Source: Bemisia tabaci
Taxonomy: Eukaryota > Arthropoda > Insecta > Hemiptera > Aleyrodidae
NCBI RefSeq assembly: GCF_918797505.1
Contig: NC_092800.1
Coordinates: 28,944,263 to 29,008,262, forward strand
DNA length: 64,000 nucleotides
Direction of reading: 5' to 3'
Under the pieces are notes generated by a model. That model had not been told where the DNA came from. It ran no database searches and saw only the letters and a program-made list of their open reading frames with translations. Positions within the stretch are counted from its first letter, which is position 1. Each line of letters starts with the position of its first letter. Positions 42,259 through 52,898 of the stretch are shown one piece after another. Position numbers and translations under genes: made by a program.

Positions 42259-44307
42259 CACGATCTGACAACACCACACAAATCTTAATTATTCTAGTGA
42301 CATTACTTGGAGGCACCTTCGAGCCATGTTAACTACAGCGTCCGTCACCGACAAGTATATTTAATCGGGAGCGGATAATGGGAATAAAACGAGGCACGAG
42401 AAATAAAACTAGACTGGTCAGGGAAACACAAAAGAGAGCACAGCTCGGCCCGTCTGGTCAGATTACTTAACCGTTTTTTCAAATTAAAAAGGGACCGGGA
42501 CATTTATTAAGTTGCAGCGAGGAACGCTATCAATGACGATATTTTTCCCTTTTTGAAAAATTCCCTCCGAGCGTAGCCCCGCGCTTTCATTTTTCCGAGA
42601 GGGAATTCAACAGTTTTTTTGTTTTATTTTATTTCATTTTATTTTCACGAGCCGCGCTTTGCGTCGAAGCTCGTTGAAACTATCGTTGTGCTGAAGAATC
42701 GTTCGTATGTGTTTCCTGCGCCGCTTGTACTCGGCTTTTATTCGTGCCTTGAAGCCTGCTTTAAAATTCGTCCTTTTAAGGTTCGGTTTGTGACTTTTTA
42801 GCACAAATGTGCCCTTTTCACCTCACCATGAATTAAGATCCATTAATTTATCATTCTTTCGAGGGTAAAGCATGTCTGCGGTCTGCGGAGTGTTACATTT
42901 AAACTAAACGCAAAGTACGTGGAAACTAATGAGAGCCCAAATTAGAACTGCCCAATTATTCTCTTTCTTTCAAGTTTTTGTAAAGAAAATCCTCATTTTT
43001 GTTCAGTGGGCACCATAGTCTGGTGCTTTTGTAGCATATATTTTCAACAGCTTTTTTTTACAAGATTTTATATGCTACTGAATATTTTATTCAAAATGCA
43101 CCATCCATTATCTCTATTTTTGATGGTGTTGTTTGAGATGTCAAGTTTTGAAGTAAATCCATACGAATTCCACTATTCTCGAGCACAGCTTTCAGAATGG
43201 CATGACCTGCAAACAGAGCGATTACGTTTATTTTTCAGAGGTGCCTCAAAATCTCAGCCTGTTTACTTCTTCGATTAAAATAAAAAGTATACGAGGGATT
43301 TTTCAAAAAAGACTAGAGGAAAATCAGATAGAATAATAACCACGATACTCCCATAGTGAAGTTAAATCCTTTTTTCAAGTCATATATTGTCGTTCCTCTG
43401 ACGTAAGGGCGTATCTCAAATTCTGCATGATCTCCGAAACATATAGATTAGTGTATCTGGGCCTTTAACTCTTGGTAATTTTACTGGAGTTCAAATGAAC
43501 TTTCTTGATGCAAAACTTACGCAGCATTCGCTTAAATGACAATGAATACATGTACTTATATTTCCTCTCTTCCATTGAATATTGAGCAACACGGAAACCT
43601 CCTCTACCATGCCAGATCACTGGTTTACTCGTGTTATGAATGAAAATTGAGGCATCAATAAAGATCTCCGCTGGAGGGGAGGGCAAAAAAGGGGTGAGAG
43701 TGGGATGAGGTGGGGTCGAATTAGGAGGCGCAAGGGATGATTAACTTCTGCCCATAAATCTCCGAGTCCCAAGTTCAAGCGCACATCAACTAGCCCACCA
43801 GGGTTGCCGCTTCGTCGGGAATGCAGACCGTTTTTTCACAAAACACAGCGTGGAAATGTAAAATTCACCGAGGAATTGGCATCGCTGGCTTCGAGCCCCG
43901 GGCCCCAACGCGGAAGCTTCAGCCAAAGATTTTTGCTCTGTTCGTAGCAGCAGTATGCCGTGTTTAATTTGAATGTAACGGATTGATATATCGCTGGAAT
44001 CAGATGCTCCCTCCTTTCTTTTCGCAGTTGCCGTCATCGTTTTAAAATCCACGGCGCAACATACTTTTGCTCACCAAAGTCCGATATTTCTACGATCAGA
44101 TTAATCTTTCTCAACAGTTTAAAATAATTTTCAAGCTTGAGTTTGGTCTATTATTTCAAGCCCATTCCTAAAACAACCTCACGCTGCCGGAATCAAGTGG
44201 CGAAATTACCCCACGTCCAAAGAAAAATGAAATAAAAAATAGTAAGGGAAAGTAGCCTCGATAACTTATTTACAGGTTTATTCTTCTAAGAGTCCTTTCG
44301 ATTCAAC
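42259..44307. other. Unassigned sequence, no gene seen
   Basis: Apparently unique and of mixed composition. 43389-43445 is a half copy of the CGTCGYTCC MITE (GTCGTTCCTCTGACGTAAGG). Frames of 60-90 codons, including 43006-43278, show no recognisable domain. Confidence 0.45.
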
Positions 44308-44769
44308 GGTTATAGGACATTTTGTCAATGATTTTTTGTCCGTGCACCTGTTTTTCCCTGTAGTTTACGTCCACGCGTTTTTTCGGAAGGGGAGTTTCGG
44401 TCCACTTACCACTTACTTGAGACCCAAAGTTAATTGGTCCACATGTAAATACAAACGACAATTGCTCACAACGTTTTTGGATGAAAATGTTTAATGTCTT
44501 GGGAGAGTGAAGAGTTTATTTTTTTGTTTGTTTGTTTGCTCCAACGGAGAAAAATTTATAATTGAGATTTTTGGTAAAAATGAAGGAGCGTCATTTCCAT
44601 GAGAGAAAATTCACTATAACTCACTACACCTCTTTGGTGCAACAGGACTTAATTATCTTTTAAGAAAATCACATCTTGTTATACCTGAACTGGAAAACCT
44701 TTTTATTTGCTTCCGCTAAAGGCTCTTATATTCTTCCTATGTATGATAACTTCGCGACGGCACTGGCGT

Positions 44770-44845
44770 GCCGCAGCGTTTTGAGCTACTATTTCGCCAC
44801 GGAGGTGTTGCACAGTATAATATGAGATTGAAGGCACCCCAACGT
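44770..44845 (-). repeat. Solo copy of the 65-nt HP-related module
   Basis: GAGCTACTATTTCGCCACGG, then GGTGTTGCACAGTATAATAT and GATTGAAGGCACC, is the inverse of the module at 651-715 with several changes. It is not accompanied by the hairpin core. Confidence 0.5.
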
Positions 44846-45251
44846 ATCATGATTGATGGCATCTTGCAAAAGCACGAAGTTTCCTCGCAAATTAAATCGA
44901 GTGACGGCAACAAAAAGAGAGCGGTAGTCAAAAAACTTTCTTTCCTAGTATCTGTATCTAATAACGTTTAGCATGATTTTTTAACTCCATTAGAGGAAAC
45001 AGTGACCTGATTCAAAGAGAAATATCCTCAAATTTACCGCCGAGAAAATTTCACTATGAGTCAAAAATTTATTAAAGAAAATTTTTTTATTAAAGAAAAT
45101 TTTGCTTTCTAAACGAAAAAAAGATGCATTTATAAGAAGGAAAGTCAATTACATCAAGCAAAAACCCGCTTTTGTTCACCTATTTTATTCTTGATTCAAA
45201 AGAAAATCTTCTTGATGGCATACTCAAGAATGTTTCTTTATCTCTTTTATC

Positions 45252-45712
45252 TCGATTGATTTTGCGAGGTAAGTTCCTTACTCTTAATGGATGCCGGCCA
45301 TTTTTAATATGTAGGGGCTTCTTCAATTTCATATGATACTGTAGAACACCTCTATTGTGAAATAGTGAAGCGTTGTGGGCGGCCGACCGGCCTGCATGCA
45401 ACGCGCATTGGCGCCTACAAACCTAAGGGGATACTCTACGCATTGCGCAATGCGTGAAGTATCCCCTTAGGTTTGTAGGCGCCAGTGCGCGTTTCGTGCT
45501 GGCAGCACGTCGCGTCACTCCGCTTTACATATGGTGGGCCCTATTATTTAAACTTGCGGGGTCAGCGTTTTTCAACTCGTGATTTTTGCATGGATTACTC
45601 TCATTTAAATGATTAAAAAAATAAATAAGCATGAAAGGAAAATGTAATGTATGTTTTGTAAATATTAAGGTAGCTTCGTGTAAAGTATAATGATTTCCAA
45701 AGCTTATGAATT
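45252..45712 (+). mobile_element. HP palindromic element, copy 3
   Basis: Follows copies 1, 2 and 4 from TTTTGCGAGG to TAATGATTTCCAAAGC. The hairpin core at about 45408-45485 runs GGCGCCTACAAACCTAAGGG to its inverse with one arm mismatch, and its centre is ATTGCGCAAT. Nested inside the 2-kb MULE-like element. Confidence 0.8.
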
Positions 45713-46311
45713 ATTTCTTTTATATTTTGTGCTTTTGCTGTGCTGCATTGTGGTGCACGCCCAACTAAACGCTTAAAATAGGATGTATTTGACTCTAAAA
45801 GATCGATGAACAAATGGGCTAAAACCAAAAATTGTGTGCTTCTTGGTTTATTTCCCATGTTATTCTTTTTTATAGTTTCTTTCAACACAACTACTGCTCG
45901 TTGACTTTAATATCGATACCATCGCTTGGAAAAGGTTTTATAAATATTTGCCACGATTTAAAAATGTAAGTGTTTTTAAAATAAAGTAATATTTTCATTA
46001 AAAAAAGTTCATATGATGTTAATTTTATATCGGAAATTTTAAGGATAGAAATAAAACCAAGTATTCACCCTTGCCCATTTAAAATTATAAATCAGAAGGA
46101 GAGAGTAACATTTCATTTAAAAAGCGAGTTACCGCAACAACTCCTCCATCTCCCTCAATTTTCCCATTTCAATATTGTCAATATAATTTTATATACGGAC
46201 TAAAATATAACACTTGGACCAAGTCACTGTTGTTTATTTTACGCGTGGACGTAAACTACTAGACAAAACAGGTGTGCGGACAAAAAATCGGTGACGGAAT
46301 GTCCTTAAACC

Positions 46312-48176
46312 GTCTTCAGGAGGACTTTATCACACGTTAAAGTGGTCTAATAAACACTTTTTGGTTTACAGAAAAACAAAATACCAAACCTAGAGTAAGC
46401 ACCATCATAAAATCAACAATATATAACTAGGTCATAAATTAAAACAATAAGTAAGGCACATTAGAGGCCTCATCGAAGAATATAATATGTAAAAATGGTA
46501 TCAATGCCTTAAAAAGTAGCCTTAGGGGTTCCTTTCTCTTATTATTATTAATATTTATACTGAATGCTACCAGTACGAAGTTTTCCAGTTACAAATTAGT
46601 GAGTAAATTAAAAATTTCAGAGACGCTTTTTTTTTATTATCAGCAATTCAAAACCTGATCGCGTCATCGGAAGTTTGCAAGACTCACTCTCATATTAATC
46701 ACGGATACCTTGGGAATGCACCGGACGACTTGAAAATTAATTAAAAGAATAAGCGCACTCAAAACTTATGAAATTTAATATTCAATCGCTTCGAGTATGA
46801 GGGTGAAGAAGTTGATTATTGTAAATAATTTCGTATGCGCGTTCCGCGGTTTTCAGAGAAGGTAAACACAACTGCAGCTAGATTTTCTCGCGAGCTTGAA
46901 CTAGAAGTAAACAACCGCGCCGTCTTACGGAGAAGGATGTTTTCCTCTTTTAATCAAAATATACGTGTATATCGTGGATGAATATACTTATACAGGGTGT
47001 CCAGGTTTAACCAGCAAAAATCCATGGGATGATTCATTGGATCTTAGTAAGATTTTTTTTGCCATGGATATGAGTCTGGAAGTTAAATCCCCGTAGCTGC
47101 GCCCCTCATCATTAAAAAAAAAAACAAGAAGAAACATCCAACATGAATATGTTGGAAAAGCGTGCCGAAGAACTGAAATCTAGTGTGTGCACTATTTCCA
47201 TTTCAACGAGATGTGTATAAATTAGTACTCTCTGCAAATTGGGGAGGAATTATTGATTTGATACCGTCGAATGTAAATACATTTTATTGAAAATACATTT
47301 TATTGAATAAAGAAAGTAACATAATTATATTGGATGAACAAAGAAAATAACATCATAAATCATTTAACTGAATTGGTTCATTCAGAATTTAAAATTAAAG
47401 TTCGGAAATTGTTCAGTTTGTTGCGTCATGTTGGAGATTGCTCAGTTTGCAGCAGCAGAGTATGGAGTTTACTCTGTTTAATGAGTCAAACTTTGTCTTT
47501 TCTCTTTTCTTCGATTGATTTGTATTAAAATGAGACTTTAAGGTATCTTTTCTGGAAATAAAAAAAAAAAAAAACGTGACACCAAAAAAAAAAAAAAAAA
47601 ATGCAACTTACACTCAGAGAATCAACAAGGGAACCTAACCTCCAAAACTCTGCCTTCCAATTGGTCGAATTGGAGATTGCTCACTTCGCTGCAGTTGTAA
47701 CTATGGAGATGCAGCCAACTTGGGTTTAACCGCTTTTGAAAAGACGCTGATTCGCTAAATAGTTATGGCGGCATTTAAACTTCTAATTTAAATCCTCCGA
47801 GCGTAGAAAAGCTTATTTGACGTACCTATGAAAGAAAATAATACGGTTTCCACGGGAAAATGTTCTCAAGGGTTTCCAGTAACAGGATAATTCGGTTTCT
47901 CGATGAATGACCTTCAGGGCTTGACACTATAACGGTTCAAAAACGGAAGAACGGATCCGACGGAAAAAAAATTCGGACCACCCCTTGAAAAGCATTGGTC
48001 GATCGGTGTGCTGTACTACAGTACATCCGAGTGATTTCAAAAAGCGAGCCCTATAGGCACGCTTAAAAATTCTGAGGACTGTGCCGTGTGTTTTGTCGCA
48101 TAGAATTGAGGTGGAAGTCATTTGAATGGTAAATCTAAATTTTAGGTAAAAAAATTGCATTGGTCTAATTTAAGAG
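46312..48176. other. Unassigned AT-rich sequence, no gene seen
   Basis: ACAGGGTGTCC at 46994-47004 and GACACCCTGTA at 49188-49198 are short inverse motifs often found at transposon ends, but only about 11 bp match. A-runs lie at 47562-47575 and 47586-47600. No gene is recognised. Confidence 0.4.
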
Positions 48177-48383
48177 CACTGAAAAAGTGGATTGCTGATT
48201 AATCAATTAAATTGTTAAAAAATATGTCCGACATGTTTCATATGTATATTTCATATTGGTGGAAAGCTACTTTAACCATGTAGGTGGTTAAATTAGCATT
48301 TTTTATTTTGAAATCTACGTTCAAACATGCTGAACACATTAACTACAAAATTATTAAATCAGCAATATCATTTTTTTTCTGTG
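48177..48383. mobile_element. CACTG2 MITE, GGATTGCTGATTAAT subfamily
   Basis: Ends CACTGAAAAAGTGGATTGCT and CATTTTTTTTCTGTG, with AG/AG flanks (48175-48176, 48384-48385). The inner arms GCTGATTAATCAATTAAATT and AAATTATTAAATCAGCAAT pair imperfectly. About 207 bp, non-coding, single copy. Confidence 0.7.
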
Positions 48384-48635
48384 AGGGTTGATGAATGGTT
48401 CTCAACCTAAAATGGGCCTTATTCTGTACTCAAGATCCTCTCCAATAAACTGGGACCAATGTAGCTTCTGGCCTGAAACTTTGATTCGATGCTACAAATT
48501 ACAAAAACTTGCAGCTTTCCAATTTTTCTTCTTTTTATTTTTCTAATTTAATTTCACTTCTTTTTTTTCTTTTTTCTAATTTTAAAATTCGGGACCATGG
48601 CTACAAGAACATTCACTTTAGGACCCACGCCCTTA

Positions 48636-49119
48636 CACTGAAAAAAAATTCTCGGCGTTTTTACCACTGCGTGTTGGTACCTTTACCATCTCACTTTTGT
48701 TACCAATTATTGGTAATTTTACCAAAACAAACTGGTAAGCTTACCTAAAAACCGGTATTTTTACTGTTTTTTTCAGGTAAGAATACCGCACTTTTATTGG
48801 TAATCGATTCCCGGTGACTTTGCCATTTTATCTCGGTTATTCTACCACAGTCGATGAAAAATATTGGCGGTTTTACCATCGTCCAATAAAATTACCGAGA
48901 AAGTTCAATAATTTTACCGAGATTTCTCGGTAAATTTACCAATTCCATAAATGGTAATTTTACCAAGAAAAAACTGGGATCAAATAGAACCCTGAATTCT
49001 TGGTAATTTTACCCTTTTCTTAGTATTTTACCAAGAAAAAACTTGGATCAAATAGAACCCTGAATTCTTGGTAATTTTACCCTTTTCTTAGTAAATACAC
49101 CGAGATTTTTTTTTCAGTG
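48636..49119 (+). mobile_element. CACTG2 MITE, GGTAA subfamily, internal duplication
   Basis: Ends CACTGAAAAAAAATTCTCGG and GAGATTTTTTTTTCAGTG with TA/TA flanks (48634-48635, 49120-49121). Collinear with 16730-17147, but a segment of about 62 bp near the right end (ACCAAGAAAAAACTKGGATC to CCTTTTCTTAGTA) is present twice in tandem. Confidence 0.87.
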
Positions 49120-49644
49120 TATAAGGGATAGGGGGGTATTCTGAGCTGCAGCATCGGCCCTTGAAATTCCTTCGGCGAAACCCGCGACACCCTGTACATA
49201 TACCCGCGGTGCAAAATTAATGGGTCCGATGAAGCAGAGAGGTGCCCCCTCTTAGCAGGGACACATTTTAATGCACCGAAGCACCGAAGGGTCTCGCGCC
49301 TATTGCCCCGCGCAAGTTAGTTATTAAAAGTTGGCGCTCCCGACTCGATCCTTGCACTTCACAGTGCGATTAATTTGTAGTTTAGTGAAGTAAAAGTTGA
49401 GAAGTTTTAAATGAAATATCGCCGAGTTTTTATCGGGACCTTTGTAATTTCCAAGAGATTAATTCCCGCGCGAGCGCCAGGGGCTCCGGTTTAAAGAGTG
49501 CACTTTCGGACGGGGTAAAATTGATATCCATGCTCCTCCACCCAGCGCGCTCTTTTGAGTCCGCTTATTTTCTCGAGAGCTCCCCCCCCCCCCCCCCCCC
49601 CGATCCCCCTTTCAACCCCGGTTTTGCTTAACGGAAAGTTGAGT
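49120..49644. other. GC-rich unassigned sequence with a 20-C run
   Basis: 49130-49500 is moderately GC-rich. 49582-49601 is 20 consecutive C residues. No frame is recognised. Confidence 0.5.
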
Positions 49645-50793
49645 AAGCCGATAGGTATGTCTTCGAAAACACTCTCCTGAAAAATAGCACGTAAAGTTAC
49701 TGATTCCCCAAGTTTGCTCCGACTTAATTGCATGGCATTAAGCAATCATTTTAGCGTTGCTTCTTTTCGAAAACAGCTCAAGTGCTCTGTGGATGAATGT
49801 GGGTTGGATTGAGTCGGATGGACGCGGAGTCTTTGTTAATGAATCGCTGGACAGTATGGGTGGGGACAAAGGGGAGGGGGGTGCTCATATTTGGTACTTA
49901 TTCATGACGAAATTGACTCAAACTGCAAATCAGATGCTTTAAAATTTCGAAATTTTTTTGGGGAAGCCCCCAAACACGCCTTGATCCCCCGAAAAAAACG
50001 TGTATTTATTAGGAAAGCAATACATATTTTTACCTGAATTTTTTAGATGTTTTTTTTAAATTAAATTTTTAATTAAAGCCGATAGGTATGTCTTCGAAAA
50101 CATTCCCCTGCAAAATAGCGCGTAAAGTTACTGATCCCCCAAGTTTGCTCCGACTTAATTGCATGGCATTAAGCAATCGTTTTAACGTTGCTTCTTTTCG
50201 GAAACGGCTCAAGTGCTCTGTGGATGAATGTGGGTTGGATTGAGTCGAATGGAGGCGGAGTCTTTGGTATTGAATCGCTGGACAGCATAGAGGGACGCTC
50301 ATATTTGGCACTTATTCATGACAACTTTGACTCAAACTGCAAATCAGATGCTTTAAAATTTCGAAACTTTTCTGGGGAACACTGGAAAAAAAAAACACAT
50401 TGGATTTAGAGTCCAGACTCTCGAAAACATTGACAAGAAAAAGGACTCTTCACTGGAAAAAAAAAACACATTGGATCTTGAGTCCAGACTCTTGAAAACA
50501 TTGACAAGAAAAAGGACTCTTGATTCAATCAGATTTAGGCTTAAATCAAAAGGATATCCGCTCAAATTAATATAGGCTTGGTTCTTGATTTATGCTTAAA
50601 TCTGATTGAATCAAGATATTTTCTCTTGTCGATGTTTTTAAGAGTCTAGACTCTAGATCCAATGTGTTTTTTTTTTCTAGTGAAGCCCCCAGACACACCT
50701 TGATCCCCCGAAAAAAATGTGTATTTATTAGGATAGCAATACATATTTTTACCTGAACTTTTTAGATGCTTCTTTAAATCAAATTTTTAAACA
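49645..50793. repeat. Tandem segmental duplication (about 430-bp unit)
   Basis: Unit 1 is 49645-50076. Unit 2 is 50077-50379 plus 50683-50793, interrupted by a CACTG2 element. Shared blocks include CCGATAGGTATGTCTTCGAA, AATTGCATGGCATTAAGCAA and GTGGATGAATGTGGGTTGG. Unit 1 keeps the uninterrupted site GGGGAAGCCCCC at 49960-49971. Confidence 0.85.
50380..50682. mobile_element. CACTG2 MITE with duplicated left end
   Basis: Starts CACTGGAAAAAAAAAACAC at 50380 and again at 50451, then runs on as a full palindromic element to TTTTTTCTAGTG (50682). The flanks are AA/AA, and the paralogous empty site in unit 1 has a single AA, confirming a 2-bp duplication. The 71-bp extra left end is an aborted or nested copy. 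Confidence 0.88.
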
Positions 50794-50799
50794 AAATTT

Positions 50800-51003
50800 C
50801 TATAAAATCGGAGGAAATATATACACAAGTTTTCTTGGAAAATTTGCCTTTCATCGCAGGAAATTTGGCAAGGTCTGCGTTCTAGACTCTTGAAAACATT
50901 GAAAAGAAAAAGGACTCTTGATTCAATCAGATTTAAGCTTAAATCAAAAGGAAATCCGCTCAAATTAAGAGGCGTCATACGGCGTTCTTCCTTAGCATGA
51001 CAG
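50800..51003. mobile_element. CTGCC-family relic containing a CACTG2 fragment
   Basis: The interior CATCGCAGGAAATTTGGCAA joins at about 50878 to CACTG2 sequence (CTAGACTCTTGAAAACATTG to CCGCTCAAATTAAGAGG, about 50971). It then resumes with TCATACGGCGTTCTTCCTTA and ends at 51003. The fragment lacks both CACTG ends, so it arrived by recombination or was later trimmed. Confidence 0.65.
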
Positions 51004-51257
51004 AATGCATCTAGTTCCTCATCTCGCTTTTTTGAGGCAGTTAACAGTTGCCTTCCGTGTATTTTGCATCAAAAATGCATTTTAAATTAGAAAACTTTTC
51101 TTTCCCAACAGTCTGGGAGAGGAGCCAGTTTCAAAGAGGAGAATAATCAATATTGTAAGACGGGTCAGAGACTTGAAATTCAAAGGAGCTCTTGGCTTTG
51201 TGTCAAATGACCAAAGCGAGTTAATTTAATAAAATGCAAATACTACACTGTAGGTAA

Positions 51258-51857
51258 AAAGGACCCTACAACAAAACGGCCAAATCGGCCTAAACACGGA
51301 ATCGTACGATTTTCTCAGGGATGATAGAGGGTCTTCCCAGACACTCAAAACTGGTCATATTTTTTGCCTAACCCCCAGGGAAAAGGGGGGGATGGGGGGT
51401 CAAAGTCAAAACCTTTAAAGTAGCATAACTTCTCAACGGTTTGTCGTAGAAAGATGATCTTGATGTCAAAATTTTCAGGAAAATGAGAGCTTTCAGAATA
51501 TATGTATGAAATTAATAAAATTTTAAAATTTGACCCACTTTTGGGGCATTTTACAAAGTCCCCCTTGCGTAAATTTTCGTTTTTTGAGATTATTGGTTGT
51601 TCGGTTCGCACGGATTAAAACAAAAACAATTTCAAATGAAAGTAGAGCGTTTAAGCTTTAAAACAAGTCCAAGATGATCCTGGGGAAACGATTAAAAGCG
51701 GAGTTATGAGTCTTCAAAGTTGACGCGGCGCGCGGGAACCTTGTATGTTCCGAGTCTCAAGGTCACCTGCGCGCCCCGGATTGCCTGCAGGTTGCAAGTT
51801 TTTGTGTTTTTATGCTTCTGTAGGTCATTTTTAGTGTAAATCATTCAATGAAGATAG
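51258..51857 (+). repeat. Left arm of a 1.64-kb near-perfect inverted repeat
   Basis: Pairs base for base with 52299-52898 (coordinates sum to 104156 throughout, so no indels). The only difference I see is at 51806 (G here, A-equivalent in the other arm). Starts AAAGGACCCTACAACAAAAC. Pairing weakens after 51857 and ends near 51882. The arm contains an 88-codon minus-strand frame whose product is identical in the other arm but unrecognised. Confidence 0.95.
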
Positions 51858-51882
51858 AATAATCGAAATTTTTTAATTTTAC

Positions 51883-52273
51883 GGGAGGAGCGAGAAGGGG
51901 CTTAGAGTATCAACCATTATGTCCATCATACCTCATTAAACATTTGCTGACGATGACGATTCTGCTCTTATAATTTAGAAGAAACCATGGACCCTCAGTT
52001 CAAATATACATATGCTCCATACAGAACTGAACCATTTAGAAATTACAACCCATTGATGCCAAATTTTGGGGTACCCCTAATTTTAAAATGTTTTAATTGA
52101 GCTATAAGCTACAGCGCTTGACGGAACTCACTTGGTCAAGCCAAATAGTTTCTCGTAGAAGCAGACGAGCTTTGAGCTTCAAAACAAGTCTCAGTTATTC
52201 TTGAGGGGGCTATTTGAAACGCAGTTAAAATTTTTTGACGTTAATGTGGTGTACCTCGCCGAAGGCCCATTGT
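51883..52273. other. Spacer of the inverted repeat, with an older diverged arm copy
   Basis: About 390 bp. From about 52060 to 52240 it follows the arm in direct orientation at low identity, for example GCTTCAAAACAAGTCTCAGT against GCTTTAAAACAAGTCCAAGA. This suggests a second, older copy of the same family between the young arms. No coding region is recognised. Confidence 0.5.
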
Positions 52274-52298
52274 GTAAAATTAAAAAATTCTGAATAAA

Positions 52299-52898
52299 CT
52301 ATCTTCATTGAATGATTTACACTAAAAATGACCTACAGAAGCATAAAAATACAAAAACTTGCAACCTGCAGGCAATCCGGGGCGCGCAGGTGACCTTGAG
52401 ACTCGGAACATACAAGGTTCCCGCGCGCCGCGTCAACTTTGAAGACTCATAACTCCGCTTTTAATCGTTTCCCCAGGATCATCTTGGACTTGTTTTAAAG
52501 CTTAAACGCTCTACTTTCATTTGAAATTGTTTTTGTTTTAATCCGTGCGAACCGAACAACCAATAATCTCAAAAAACGAAAATTTACGCAAGGGGGACTT
52601 TGTAAAATGCCCCAAAAGTGGGTCAAATTTTAAAATTTTATTAATTTCATACATATATTCTGAAAGCTCTCATTTTCCTGAAAATTTTGACATCAAGATC
52701 ATCTTTCTACGACAAACCGTTGAGAAGTTATGCTACTTTAAAGGTTTTGACTTTGACCCCCCATCCCCCCCTTTTCCCTGGGGGTTAGGCAAAAAATATG
52801 ACCAGTTTTGAGTGTCTGGGAAGACCCTCTATCATCCCTGAGAAAATCGTACGATTCCGTGTTTAGGCCGATTTGGCCGTTTTGTTGTAGGGTCCTTT
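52299..52898 (-). repeat. Right arm of the 1.64-kb near-perfect inverted repeat
   Basis: Reverse complement of 51258-51857, ending GTTGTAGGGTCCTTT. Both flanks are A-rich and no convincing target duplication can be read. May be a foldback DNA element or a local inverted duplication. If transcribed through, it would form a roughly 600-bp RNA duplex. Confidence 0.95.

Larger units (their letters stand above)
44308..46311. mobile_element. 2-kb MULE-like non-autonomous element
   Basis: The left end GGTTATAGGACATTTTGTCA and right end (inverted) GGTTTAAGGACATTCCGTCA pair over about 75 bp, including ATTTTTTGTCCG and AGTTTACGTCCACGCG. Weaker GGTCCA-rich pairing continues inward. The ends resemble those of the MULE remnant at 15413-15943. 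The interior is AT-rich, holds an HP element (45252-45712) and has no transposase. No target duplication was found. Confidence 0.65.

Noticed and set aside
46994..49198. 2.2-kb transposon bounded by ACAGGGTGTCC and its inverse
   Set aside because: Only about 11 bp match, these motifs are frequent at many insect repeat ends, and two CACTG2 elements with their own clear ends lie between.
51345..52811. Two identical 88-codon genes in opposite orientation
   Set aside because: They are the same chance frame in the two arms of the inverted repeat. Identity comes from the DNA duplication, not from gene conservation.
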